Assembly: GCF_026213295.1 (NCBI RefSeq)
Contig: NC_079419.1
Span: forward strand, 10,724,300 to 10,788,299
Direction: 5' to 3'
DNA length: 64,000 nt
Source of the DNA: Gadus chalcogrammus
Lineage: Eukaryota > Chordata > Actinopteri > Gadiformes > Gadidae
Shown here: in pieces, positions 10,801-24,400 of the stretch
How positions within the stretch are numbered: position 1 is the first letter of the stretch
Layout of the letters: the number at the start of each line of letters is the position of its first letter
Notes under the pieces: generated by a model
Databases searched by the model: none
What the model was told of the DNA's origin: nothing
What the model saw: only the letters and a program-made list of their open reading frames with translations
Translations under genes and position numbers: made by a program

Positions 10801-13800
10801 CACACCAAAATTCCCCCTCTCCCCCCCACCCAGAGGGTCTCCCCCCCCCCACCCAGAGGGTCTCCCCCCCCCCCACCCAGAGGGTCTCTCCCCCCCACCC
10901 AGAGGGTCTCCCCCCCACCCAGAGGGTCTCTCCCCCCCACCCAGAGGGTCTATCCCCCGTCCCCCGGTGGTGGAGCGCCCCTCCCACCCAGAGGGTCTCT
11001 CCCCTCCCACCCAGAGGGTCTCTCCCCCCCCACCCAGAGGGTCTCTCCCCTCCCACCCAGAGGGTCTCTCCCCCCCACCCAGAGGGTCTCTCCCCCGTCC
11101 CCCGGTGGTGGAGCGCCCCTCCCACCCTCTCTCTTCTTCAGCAGAGGACAGCAGGACAGATAAGGATGGACGCCGGGCAGTGATTAGATGCTGATAGATC
11201 TGTCCTTTCAAAAGGACATCTGAGATCCCGCCGTGGTGTAGAAGGTTGGACTAACACCTCTCACCACCGGGCACTGCTGCCAGATTTGGCCAGATTTCCC
11301 GCCCAATCTGGCAACACTGCCTCCGGGGAGAGGATTTGGAGCTCCACCTTGACTGCATCCTCCCAGGGTGCCCTTTCTTTGGCCCTGAGCCGACCTACGC
11401 TCAATGCTAGCATGAGCTGGCCTAGCACGCCCGCGTGTTAGCATTGGTTCATAGACAGTGGTTTATGAGGGGTCATCCCTATGTTCCCCAGGTCCTATGT
11501 TCCCCGGGTGCAAAGGGTTAGGTTCAGGTTTAGGGATATGGTTAGGGTTAGGGTTAGGGTGAGCCAATCACAGGCGAATCAGAGGCGAAAAAGGCGGTAC
11601 TTGCCCCTACCATCTTACGAAAACATACAACATACAAGGCGGGGCACATAGGACCCGGGGAACATAGGACCCGCGGAACATAGGACCCGGGGAACATAGG
11701 TACGCTCCCGTTTATGATTAGCGTTAGCATGCGTCGTTAAAGTGTGAAACGAGAGCGCTGTATGGGTTAGGACGCCCGGAGAATCTCAAAATGGGGTTAG
11801 CGCGGATTAGCCCGCCACGCTAGCTCCTTCTAAACAGCTCAGGACAACGCGGTTCAGCCGGCCGGCGGCGTCCTGATGGGAGAGCTGCGTGGGTCTTCCT
11901 GTTGGCGCTATCAATCTCCTTCTGCTTGTTCTATATGGGTCGCCATGCGCTGGAGATTAGCGGTGCGCTCTTCAGGATGTGAGGAGAGGGACTGGAGCAG
12001 TGAGGGGTTAGATACAGCTCACCAGTCAGCAGGCAGGGGTCAAATCCCCAAAGCCGGGCTCCCAACCAGACCCCTTTCACCTTGTTGGTTATGTTTTAAT
12101 CTACGACTTGTATACTTTAGTTAATCATTGTAACTGTAGAAGAGGTATTTGTTAAGGCTGCCGCTACGGACCGTAATGAAAACAGAAGAACACGTGCAGC
12201 CTGACCCTGTTCGTTTGGTTCAGGAGTGAAACCCACAGCGGGTCCACATGGTTCAGGAGTGAAACCCAGAGCGGGTCCACACGGTTCAGGAGTGAAACCC
12301 AGAGCGGGTCCACACAGTTCAGGAGTGAAACCCAGAGCGGGTCCACACGGTACAGGAGTGAAACCCAGAGCAGGTCCACACGGTTCAGGAGTGAAACCCA
12401 GAGCGGGTCCACACGGTTCAGGAGTGAAACCCAGAGAGGGTCCACACGGTTCAGCAGACGAACCCCTGCTCATTCTCCTGGTCTCCTGAGCGGAGAGCTG
12501 ACCGGTATCTGTTCACGCTGGGGAAATATCCACCGGCCATTTTTAGTCACGTCCTCCGAGACTCCAGTATACGATAAGAGGGGGAGGGGCCCATCCCTGG
12601 AGGAGGGGGGGGGGGGGGTGTTGTCATGGTGATGACATGGGTCAGGTCCACCAGGGTGCTGCTAATGTTGAATAATTATGCAGGTTCTCGCTCCCTCTTG
12701 CGCCCCCTCTCAGTCACAGGAGCAGTGAACTCGGCCCCTGATTTGTCAGTGTTTGGAAAACAAGAGATGACTTTGATGAATGGTGCCTTAATGGCGACAC
12801 AGACCAATCAATGGCCTCGGAACACAGCGGCCACTGCAGGAAGTTTTGTCACCGCGCTCACGGGTCACATGTATATTAATACTCTGTGTGGTTCGCAGCT
12901 CCGCAAGATGTAGCTCTTATTAGCTCCTGTTAGCTCCTGTTAGTGCCTGCTAGCTGGTGGCTGCGCAGAGAAACACTGACATTGCCGCTACGGCAGCTAA
13001 GACAGCTAAAACTAGTTTCAACTACAGCTAAAAGTACAGCCAAAACTACAGCTTTAACTACGGCTAAAACTACACTTACAGCTAAAAGTACAGCTTTAAC
13101 TAAATCTAAAACTACAGCTACAGCTAAATCTACAGCTTTAACTACAGCTAAAACTTCAGCTACAGCTAAAACTACAGCTTTAACTGTAGTTAAAGCTGTA
13201 GTTTTAATGGTTTTAATGGCCGCTAATGGCCGATGGACCACCGATGTGGAAGTCGGGGTGATTCGGGTGACATCGGGCTAAAAATGTATGATCGGGTCAA
13301 TTTATCGGGATAGCATTTACACATACCCGATGTTATAACGATAACATAACGATTTATGCCAGGGAAGACACCCGAAGTGCGTTTGGCGCCATTTGACGTC
13401 ATTTCGGGAGAAGGCCAAGGGGAGACTGGTTTAGACTGATATTATTTATATATTTATTTATATTACAATAGCGATTTTATAATAATAGAACGCCGGTTCT
13501 AAATGGGCGAAGTACCCCTTTAATTATAAAAGTAGGACATCCATCCATCACCCCCTATTTATACCCAAGTGACAGATTGAGGGTCTTCCTTAACACAATC
13601 TGGTCACAATCGTTATTTGTCGTTAGACTATCGGTATAACTCGGCCTGCAATCTGTATGTTTCGGGTTAAATTGGCTTACATCGGGTCTAATTCGGGTAA
13701 AAAAAAAATTGCGTGACTCTATCGGGTGTAATTCGTGTGCATTCGTGTAATAAACGTGCTATTCCGTATGTCTTCCCTAGAGACGTCGGGTGTCTCTCGG

Positions 13801-16800
13801 GGGGTCTTTCGTTGTGTTGAGGTTTGCAGATATAAAGACGATAAAACTCGATTAAGGCGGGAAGATTAACGAATATAGCCGATGTACCCCAGGAAAAATT
13901 CCTCGAACGACTTGCGATGTCTTACGTTTTAAACTCCCGTTCTATTCCCGATTATAGCCGATTAGCCCATAGCAACACCTGGTAACCGATTCTACCACGA
14001 TAGACCCAAAATTAACAAACATGTTCGTTATTTGCCTATTATAGACTACTGTGTAAAATGCTGTTTAGAATTAACTTTTGTATCAAGAAAGAAAGAACCA
14101 GGGAGTGACTCTCTTATTCCCACCCCCTTGCTTGACCACGATCCGGCATCTAGAATGGATTGCTCTTCCTTGGGTCCCCAGATGTTAACACTGAATTTCA
14201 TACATTGAATTTTGCAGGTGACTTTGGCATGTTGAATTTGGGGACCTTGAAAATATTTAAGTACATTTCTTTAATGTTGAACATTTGATTTTGACAACAT
14301 TGAAAAAGTTAGAGAGTTATTTTCAGAGGCAAAAAATCCAGATACGTTACTTCAATGCATAAACATTCAGTGCTTAGAATTCAATGGCTTTTTACTTTCA
14401 AAATCCGATGGCACAGATTTACTTCCATATCTCTCTCTCTCTCTCTCTCTCCCCCTGTTTCCCGGGTTTCGGCCGGTAACTTGACCAAACAGGTCTGTTA
14501 CTGTCAGGTATCGTGGTTGTCATGACGGCAGTAGGCCCGACACGCCTTGCGACTTCCTCGCTGCCGTAATCAGGATTGCATCACGTTGGTGTTTAAGAAA
14601 CCATCCTTTCTGCTCACAGCTGTTTCAGACATACGTTCAATAAAGAGGTGTGCAGAGAGAGCGGGGACAAGATTTAGAAACGTAACACTGAAACCCCTCC
14701 CTCCCTACTCCTAACTCCTTAACTCAAACCATATCCCTAAATGTGAGCTCCGGCTCCTTTCAGGGATAGTGGTTCAGGTGTTCCACTCCCCGCCCAACAG
14801 TTGCATATCCACAGTCAACCTGCTAGGTAAAATTGTTTTTACCTAGCAGGTTGTAGGCCTCCTAGAGCCAGATGACCCCTGACCCCTACCTGTAGGCCTC
14901 CTAGAGCCAGGTGACCCCTGACCCCTACCTGTAGGGCTCCTAGAGCCAGGTGACCCCTGACCCCTACCTGTAGGGCTCCTAGAGCCAGATGACCCCTGAC
15001 CCCTACCTGTAGGCCTCCTAGAGCCAGGTGACCCCTGACCCCTACCTGTAGGCAGTCTCTCTTGAGGAGGCTGAACCCGGCCCCTCCTGCAGATGTTGGG
15101 TCCTACTGTACCCTGAGGGGTTGTGTGTTCCCGTGCCCTTCCCCGGGGCCCCCCAAAGGCCTCCTATCATACACATGATGGCTCTTTTGTACCGGGGGAC
15201 ATTCCACAAGACACGGGGGGGCCGCAGGAATCCAGAATATTCTGAGGGGTACAATGGGCGTCGTGATGGGGGCTGTGTCTGAATGATCTGTCATTTAGGA
15301 GGAAACAAGAGGGCAAGAGAAAGAGAGGAGGGGGGGAGAGGGGAGAACCAGGAGGGGAAAGAGGAGGGAGACGGGAGAGAGAGAGGGGCGAGAGTTTGGG
15401 AAAGAACCGGGAGAGGAGGGAGAGGAGGAGGGGAGCAGGGGGAGAGAGAGGAGAGATGGGGAGAGAGAGGAGGGGGAGAGGGGAGCGGAGTGGGGGAGAG
15501 AGATGGGGTAGACAGGAGGGGGAGAGATTGGATGGCGGAGAGGGGAGAGCAGAGAGAGGGGAGAGGAGAGGGAGAAGGAGAGAGGGGGGAGAGAGGAGGG
15601 GGAAAGAGGAGAGGGAGAGATGGGGCGGCGGAGCTGCTCCGGACTGAGCCGTTGGTACCTCCTGGTGGTGTTGTCGCTCTGTTTCCAGGCGACGGCCAAT
15701 CCCAGTGCCCCCCCTCCCCTGGCAGTGGGACTCCCATCACAGGGAGGTGCTGAAAGGAGGCGCCGTGGGGGCAGGTGTCAGAAGAACCATATTTAGTCGG
15801 CTCATTATGTATATATTATACGCTATATATAAACACACAGCCTCCTTCAGCACAGAGGGCAACACGGCAGAGCCCGAGAAACAAAGATCGGATTTTGGTC
15901 ATAGCCACTCAGATCGTTCGGATCCGTAACTCCGATCCTCAAATGTAGAGGCAAGAATAAATGTTATCCCAACATTATCGACAGGATATACTGTATCAAA
16001 TAACTTGTAATATTATGTTATGCCATCAATTGATCTTCCAGCAGCACTGTGTTTGTGTGTGTGTGTGTATGCTTGGGTTGAAGAAAGAAAATATATGAGA
16101 GAGAGACAGAGACGGAGAGATACAGAGAGTGAGACCATCTCTTAAAGAGAAAAGGTAAAAAACAGTTGCTTTTATCGTGCTGCCAATGGGATATTAGAGC
16201 CTAAAGCTCTCTCCCGCTCTCTGTCTCTCGCCCTCTCACTCTCTCGCCCTCTCTCACTCTTTCACCCTCTTTCTCTCTCTCACTCTGTCTCGCGCCCTCG
16301 CTCACTCTTTCTTACCTTTCTCTCTTTTCTGTTAGACCTCAAATAATACTCTCTCTCACACACACAGGGCAGAGTGGAGCTCTGCCATCTCCAGCTGTCG
16401 CCAGGGAGACAAAAGGAGGGGGGGCTGAGGAGGAGGAGGGGGGGGTTGAATAGAAAGATAAACTGAAGAGCCCCCCCCCCCCAGTAAGACCCTTGTCATG
16501 TGCATTAGGCAGAATCTCCTTCAGACCCTCCACATGATAACACACACACTGGCATACACACACAAACATACACTTACGTGCAAACGCACACACACACACA
16601 CACTTACATACCCAACCTTACATACATACACAATTACATACACACACACAAACATACAAACACGCACACACAATAACATGCACACGTACACAAGCACACA
16701 CCCACACACCTACATACACACACACACACACAAAAATACACTTACATACACATTCGCAAACACACACTTATATACACACACACACACTCGCAAACACACT

Positions 16801-18415
16801 TACATACACAAACTCACTCACACTTAAACGTACACACACAAAGACCTTTCCATCATACACAACTACACACGCACAAACACGTACACAAACATGTGCACAC
16901 ACTCATGGTGCTGCCTCCTCCATCGTGTCAAGTGGTCTGTCATGCTAGCCTATAATGCTAGCTGCTAATGCTAACCTATAATGCAATCCGCTCATGCTAA
17001 TGCTATCTGCTCATTGCCAGCCGCTGATGCTAACCCATAATGCCAGCTGGTGATGCTAACCTGTTACTCCGACCACTTGTTAGCCTGATAGGGTATCCAC
17101 ACACACCGGACATGACGAGCATGTCTGTGTGCGTTTAGATGTGTGGTTCAAATGTGTGTGTTTGTGTCTCAGAGCGAGACTGGGGAGGGTGTAATCATTT
17201 AAATTAGTAAAAGCTAAATAAATAAATATGTGCGTAAAATGTATGTGTTTGAGTGTACTCTAATGTCTGGGTTGAGGTGAATGATGCTTCTACAATGTTT
17301 TAGTATTTTTGATGGAATTCTGTTTTAAAGCAAGATGAGAGTTTAGATATTATTTTATAAATATTACATACATACAAAGCTTTATTTGTCGAGTCCTCTC
17401 CTTTTCTATCCTTGTTTCTCCTCTCTTCCTCTACTCTCTCTCCTCTCCTCTTACTTCTCCTCCCCTCTATCCTTTCTCGTCTCCTCTGCGCTCCTCTCCT
17501 CTGCTCTAACCGTCGGCAACATGTGGAGTAGTCGTTGCCGTAGCAACGGAGGGGCTGTGACATGTGCTCGAGACAGGCAGCGCAGGGCCGCGCGGTATAA
17601 AGGAGGGGCTCGCGCCGCACCTCGTCGAAAGAAAAAAAAAACTCCCGCTTCTCCGCTCATTCCTCTCCTCTCGACGCCGCGTGGAGGTTCCCGCTCACCC
17701 CGACACGAAGATCCGGACGACGAGAAGCGGCTCGTCCCGGTGCTCCCGCGGTTAATGTCCGTCGCACCGGGAGAACTTCCCCCGAGTCGGGCTCTTTACT
17801 CTCGGCGGGCGGACGAAGAAGAAACCGGTTCACTTTGCTTTGAGGCGGCGGGAGAGAAAATGCGCGACGCAGGCGACGGACTCCCCCGGCGGAGCGGGGT
17901 CCGGGCCTGGGTCGGGTGGAGTAGGACGACCCAGTGGAGCGGAGTCCGGGCCCCGGTCGGTGGAGTCGGACGACCCGGTAGAGGACGGGCTTAAGGCTCA
18001 CCCGAACCTCGGTAGGCTCCATACCGGGACACACTCTTCATTTCGGGTTTTATCATGTTGCTTTAGCGGCCCTTCCATTACCCCATCGCAAGGTGAACAT
18101 CGAAAAATGTCGCATTTTATCTTCGCGGCTAAACTCGATTTTACGCACAAACTGATTTAACGACGAGACATTTAAATATCCGTTATGCTTTCGTCACACT
18201 CGGCGCGAGCTGCAACACCCGCCCGCGCCCTGGATCACACCCAAATAAGGGCTTTCCTTTTTCCGAATAGATTAATTGATTAAGTTAATTAAAAACGTAA
18301 TCTATAATTACATTTCTAAGGTGAACGCTAACAATGGGCAGACGGTAATTTAACATAAATGTATGGAGGGGAATCGTATACATGTATTGGTGTTTCTTCC
18401 CCATGTTAAGATGTA

Positions 18416-18452
<37 letters not shown>

Positions 18453-21400
18453 ATATAAAATAAAAATATATATATTTTATAGGTCCGCTATCACTGCCTG
18501 CATGTTACAGTCAACGTTTGTACATAAGTATGTATTTGGAAACGTAACTTGTTATATTCTTCTGATCATTTAATGTGTTATCTGTGATCTTTTGAAGGGA
18601 CTGTTTATTTCGTTTATCCAGTTGTTATATTTGATAGGTTCCCATTTTATCCCATGTCATTTGTTAGATTTGTGTGTTGGCGGCTTTTGTTGTGTATTCA
18701 GTAGCTTTCACAGGAAAGTTGTACTGGTTTAGTTTCTGTGTACGTGTGTTTGTGCAAGTGCTTATATGTATGTGTGTGTTTGTGGGTATGTGTGTGTGTG
18801 TTTATGCGTGCGTGTTTGTGTGTGTGTTGGTGTATGCGAGCATATGTGCGTGCATGTGTCTATGTGCATGTCTGTGTGCTTGCATGCGTGCGTGTGTGTG
18901 TAAGGGTACGTGGGTGCATATGTGTGACTGTGTGTACGTGTTTGTGTTTGTGCGTCTGCGTGCGTGTGTGCGTCTGCGTGTGTGTCTGTGCAAACGTGCC
19001 TGTGTGTGTGACTGTGCGTGCGTGTGTGTCTGCGTAACTGCGTGTGTGTGTCTGGGTACGTGCGCGTTTGAGTGTGTTGCTGCGTATGTGTGTGTAAGTG
19101 TGTGTGTGCGCGTCTCCCAGTGCGCTGTTTGAGTCTGGTGAACTCCTAGGCATGGGATTAATTGGAGGTCAGCAGCTCATCTTTGTCTCCATCACAAGTC
19201 GCAGCGCATCAAAACAATGTCCCTCGCTTCACTCGCTGGGACCCTACCTCGCTCGCCCGGCCCCCGTCCACCCATCTGCCTTTGTGTCCACGGGGCCAGA
19301 TAATCCCCCAGGCCCCCAGCGGTCCTCCGTCCTACCCCACCACCTCCACCCCCCACTCGGTCCCTACCCCACCCATCTCCACCCCCCCCAGGCCCCCAGC
19401 GGTCCTCCGTCCTACCCCACCTCCTCCACCCTCCCCAGGCCCCCAGCGGTCCTCCGTCCTACCCCACCACCTCCACCCTCCCCAGGCCCCCAGCGGTCCC
19501 TACCCCACCACCTCCCCCCCCCACTCGGTCCCTACCCCACCACCTCCACCCTCCCCAGGCCCCCAGCGGTCCTCCGTCCTACCCCACCTCCTCCACCCTC
19601 CCCAGGCCCCAGGCGGTCCTCCGTCCTACCCCATCACCTCCACCCTCCCCAGGCCCCCAGCGGTCCTCCGTCCTACCCCACCACCTCCACCCTCCCCAGG
19701 CCCCCAGCGGTCCCTACTCGGTCCCTACCCCCCTCCCCCCTACGCTACCCAGTCTTTACTGGTCTGAACTCTACCCGGACTCTACTGGTCTCTACCCGGT
19801 CTTTACTGGTCTTTACTGGTCTTTACTCTACTGGACTCTACTGGTCTCTACTGGTCTTTACTCTACTGGTCTCTACAGGTCTTTACTCTACTGGTCTCTA
19901 CTGGTCTTTACTCTACCCGGTCTTTACGGGTCTTTACTCTACCCGGCCTTTACTGGTCTTTACTGGTCTCTACTCAACACGGTCTCTACTGGTCTCTACT
20001 TGTTCCTACTCTACCCGGTCTCTACTGGTCTCTACTCTGACCGGTCTTTAAATACGAATAGCATAAAAAGAATAGCTTTGTGATCCTTCCAATTTAGGTT
20101 TTAGAAATCCTCCCTGGTTTCTGCAGGCCTGACTGTCTGTCTGACCGTCTGTCTGATCGTCCGCCTGTCTGACTGCCTGTCTGTCTGCCTGTCCACCTGT
20201 CTGTCTGACCTTCTGTCTGACCGCCTGTCTGTCTGTCTGTCCGACTTTCTCTCTGACCGTCTGTCTGACTGTCTGTCTAACCGGCTGTCTGTCTGGCCGC
20301 CCTCCTGTCTGTCCGAAGGGAGCTTGTTTAATATTTACCAAAGAGAAGAGTGGAGGGAAAGCAGAGCAGGGAGGAGGGGAGGGGGGCCCGCTATGCTAAT
20401 GCTCCTCAAACAGCGGCGGCTGTGCTGCGTCTTTCTAATCACGCCGGCCTATGTGAAGCGGACATTTGCAAGTACAATCTGCGCTAGCAGCAGCTGTCCA
20501 TTGGCCTCCACCGCTACCGCCATGAATACAGGTGGAATAGCGCCACTCAAAACAAACAGGTCCAATTAGCCTCTGTTTAGGAACACAGTCATGTCGTTTC
20601 ATGAGGCTGCTGATAGAGCCAGCCTTCCTCCCCCAAAACCCACCTCGGTCCTTCAGGACCAACTCATTACCAGGACCCACCTCGGTCCTTCAAGACCACC
20701 TCATTACCAGGACCCACCTCGGTCCTTCAAGACCAACTCATTACCAGGACCCACCTCGGTCCTTCAAGACCACCTCATTACCAGGACCCACCTCGGTCCT
20801 TCAAGACCACCTCATTACCACGACCCACCTCGGTCCTTCAAGACCACCTCATTACCACGACCCACCTCGGTCCTTCAAGACCACCTTATTACCAGAACCC
20901 ACCTCGGTCCTTCAGGACCAACTCATTACCAGGACCCACCTCGGTCCTTCAAGACCACCTCATTACCAGGACCCACCTCGGTCCTTCAAGACCACCTCAT
21001 TACCACGACCCACCTCGGTCCTTCAAGACCACCTTATTACCAGAACCCACCTCGGTCCTTCAAGACCACCTTAGAACCCACCTCGGTCCTTCAAGACCAC
21101 CTTATTACCAGAACCCACCTCGGTCCTTCAGGACCAACTCATTACCAGGACCCACCTGGTCCTTCAAGACCACCTCATTAAAATGCAGCCAGTCTCAAAG
21201 GCGGCTAAGCTCTCCCCCAGCTTTGTGGACGCCCAACAAAGCTGGGGTCCACTGCTGTCCTCGCATCAGGGTTACATTAGGACTCTGCAGCATCCATGAA
21301 TGAAATTCCATGGGTGGGCGGGATCAGGGTGGAGGTTCTGGGGTGTCGGAGGAGGTGGAGGGTCTGGGGAGGTGGAGGAGGTAGAGGGTGTGGAGGAGGA

Positions 21401-24400
21401 GGAGGGTCTAGGGGTGTGGAGGAGGTGGAGGGTCTGGGGAGGTGGAGGAGGTGGAGGAGGTGGAAGCCTCTCAAGCTCACAAGCATGCCAGAACATTCGT
21501 GGTGCCGGGAGGGGGTCCTCAGGACTGACGGGCTGAGAGATCAGAGCGGCCCCCTCTCCACCCGGTGCTTCAGAAGACTCTTCCATTGGCTGATGGCCCC
21601 AGACCTCCACCCTCCCCCACCTCCGCCCCAGAGCCCCGGTCCCCCTGCGGCCCCTGGGGACCGGTTTCCTGCCGCTACACCGCTCCTCCTCCCTGATTGT
21701 TTTGCATCGCCGCAGATTTCTTGAGACAATACAAGTGGCAGCGAGAGGAGTTTAGGGTCTAAATGCGCAGCCTGAATTGACTCGGGGAACAGGATAATAG
21801 CTCGGCCACGCCTTGATAATAGCAGAGCCGTGTCAGGCCGCTCCTGTCGTAAGGAGCGATGACATAAAGGAATATCTAATTATTCCCCTTTTGTCCAAGC
21901 TGTTTCTTCCGTCCTCTATTGATTCCCTTTGATAATTCCACATCCAGTAGAATGGTCTGAGATGACGGCATGGCAATCTGCAGCCTTTCTCCCTCCGGGC
22001 TGGGCCTTGTCTGGGCATTGTGGTCCACATCATTACAGAGTGTATAATAAGAGGGGATTACGTCCTCTTTTGTTGCCCAGTGGCAGCCAGGTAGGGCTGG
22101 CCCATTATCCATCGGGCCTGCTGATCCCTCAGATGAACTGCACGCAGCCGGCCGCTCTCCATGAAACGCTCCATGGACAGAAGACGTCGGCCGGCGGTTC
22201 ACATCCCAGGGATCTCTTCACGTTTGTCAGGCTCTGAAACGGTAGTTCACACAGCGGCCCGGTCTGTCACACGGTGCGTGTCTGCCGAGTGATCTCACGC
22301 AGTGGGCCGTGAAGAGGAGGAGGAGGAGGAAGAATTAGAAAGAGCCTTTTTCCCACAACGCCTTCTGCTGCGGGACGCCTGGGAAATGAGGCGTGTTCGA
22401 TGGTTTTTTGTTACGTTAGTGTTGTGTTATCGTCGGATAGTCTTGTGTTAACGTTAGATGGTGTTGTATAGAAAGTGTTGTGGTAACTTTAGATAGTGTT
22501 GCAGAGTGTTGTATATATATTGTTGTGTTAACCTTAGATAGTCTTGTATAGATAGTGTTAACGATAGACAGTTTTGTGTTAACATTAGTGTTGTGTTAAC
22601 CTTAGATTGTGTTTTGTTAACGTTAGGTCTTGTATGATTCATCCTGAGCACTGTGCTGAAGTGCAGAGATGAACAAAAACATGATTATGCTTCCCTTCAG
22701 CCACACTCATATGCAAATGCGTTCTCCCAAACAAATATCTGGCTGCATGCTTTCAACCCATTTCTCCTAATGTGAAATCAAAGCCTTTTACCAAACCTTA
22801 GAAAATCAAGTTTTTTTTTACCTGCTCATGAGAGCATATTAAATAGCATAGCCACGTACAATGAATGAAGGATAAGAGAGGAAATATATCCAGCGCTCGA
22901 TGGTCGGATATATTGCAGTATTTGAGATGATCTGAGTTCACCTCTACTCTGACCATGGTGCGTGGGCAGGAGCTGCATCCAGCCTTCAAAGCCTTCATCC
23001 TCTCCTGCTCTCAGTGTCTCAGACTGAAGGCTTCTGTAGTAAGCAGTGTACTCAGCGTTCGATATCAAACAGGATATTATAGCGGGACTAATATAATTAT
23101 CTTCCTTCAGGATTGTATTTTTTGATTCGATTTGCTTTTGCGATAGCCGCTGTGTTCGTTCAATAGAGTACGACCTCAGTGTGTCACGGCTGGACGTGGC
23201 ATTACACAAACCCCCGTCATGGGAAAGGAAATGATGTGTGGCTAGACGGTCCATCCCACGCTGTAACACGCCGCCGTGGTTTCAGTTTCACTTCTTCCTC
23301 CGTCGGCCGGAGCACCGGCTGCCGCCGCCCCCCGACCACCGCTCGACAGGAAATTGAATCCCTAATCCCAGAGTTATACCCCCCCCCCCCCCCCCATGTC
23401 TTTTGTGCTGCTCAGATTTCCCCTAAGAGGATGACACTGAGCACAATGGCTCTCCCGCTCAAAGCCACCCATCCCCGACGCGGCCCTAAGATCACTCTGT
23501 GTCAGTGAGGCTAAGGGCGCTGCTCCATTGTAGCTCCATGCAGGCGTGTCTGTAGTGCAGCGGAGATGGTCCGTGATGTTCCCCTCTACTGTCCAACGTG
23601 CTCACATCCACCGTCTGGCTTCCTCCTCCTCTTCCTTCCTTTCAGATATCAGCCCCGTTGTTTATTTAATTCAGTTCAATTAGATCAACTTCCCCTTTCG
23701 TCAACGTTTAGCTCAACTGGGAATATAGACGTTGTTTTGTGTATTTTTGTAGTGGCATATTCTTATTAAAGGTGTATTTCATCCAGGACTTCTGCTGCCA
23801 TGTCTCCCGTCATTCCCAGTCCGGCATTAACACAGCCTATGTTCTGGTTTGTTCTGGTTTGTACTGGTCTGTTCTGGTTTCCTCAGGTTCATTCTGGTCC
23901 GGCACTAACAAAGTCCTCTTCTCTTGTGGTCCTCCAGGGCAGTGAGATCAACCAGATCCCCAAAAAGTACAGCCAGGCCGAGTCCACCAAGTTCATGGTG
24001 CTGACGGTGGTGTCCCTGCTGTGCACGGCCGCCGTGCCACTGGCCTCCACCGTGGTGTACTGCCTGCGCCACCGCTCTCACCACAGGCTGAAGCAGAATT
24101 TCAGCAGCCTGGGCGGCAACGCGCCCGGCGACGCCACCTCCACCTACCAGGTATGTCCCCTCCCGCGTCCGTCAAGTCCTCCATCAGGTCCCCTCCATCG
24201 GGGCTCCGTCTGGGCCTCCGTCGGGTCTGGTCCTCCGTCAGAGCCTCCGGTTGGGTCCTCCGTCAGGGCCTCCGTTCGGGGCCTCCGTCGGGTCGGGTCC
24301 TCCGTCGGGCCCTGGGTCGGGTCCTTCGTCGAGGACTCAGTCAGGGGCTCCTGTGCTCTGCTGTCCAGCACCCGGCCCTCACCACCCTTCTGTCAGGCCG

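Noticed and set aside
11541..11562. Interstitial telomere (TTAGGG)n
   Set aside because: Only about four hexamers, within a short repeat element; too few for a telomeric relic or fusion point.
12117..12489. Repeat-protein frames on both strands ([11 protein letters not shown])n
   Set aside because: 33-bp minisatellite artefact; open on both strands for the same reason.
15283..15753. Arg/Glu/Gly-rich frame resembling an RGG or SR protein
   Set aside because: A polypurine tract gives this composition automatically; the complementary strand is equally open.
17386..17994. 202-residue basic frame over the CpG island
   Set aside because: High GC lowers stop frequency. It begins upstream of the TATA box in CT-rich DNA, so it cannot be the product of that promoter.
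19098..20051. 317-residue frame, longest in the window
   Set aside because: Runs through two different minisatellites (47-bp and about 20-bp). Composition follows the DNA repeats, with no domain.
20591..21181. 196-residue proline-rich repeat frame
   Set aside because: Produced by the 38-bp minisatellite read in rotating frames; no conserved domain or exon signal.
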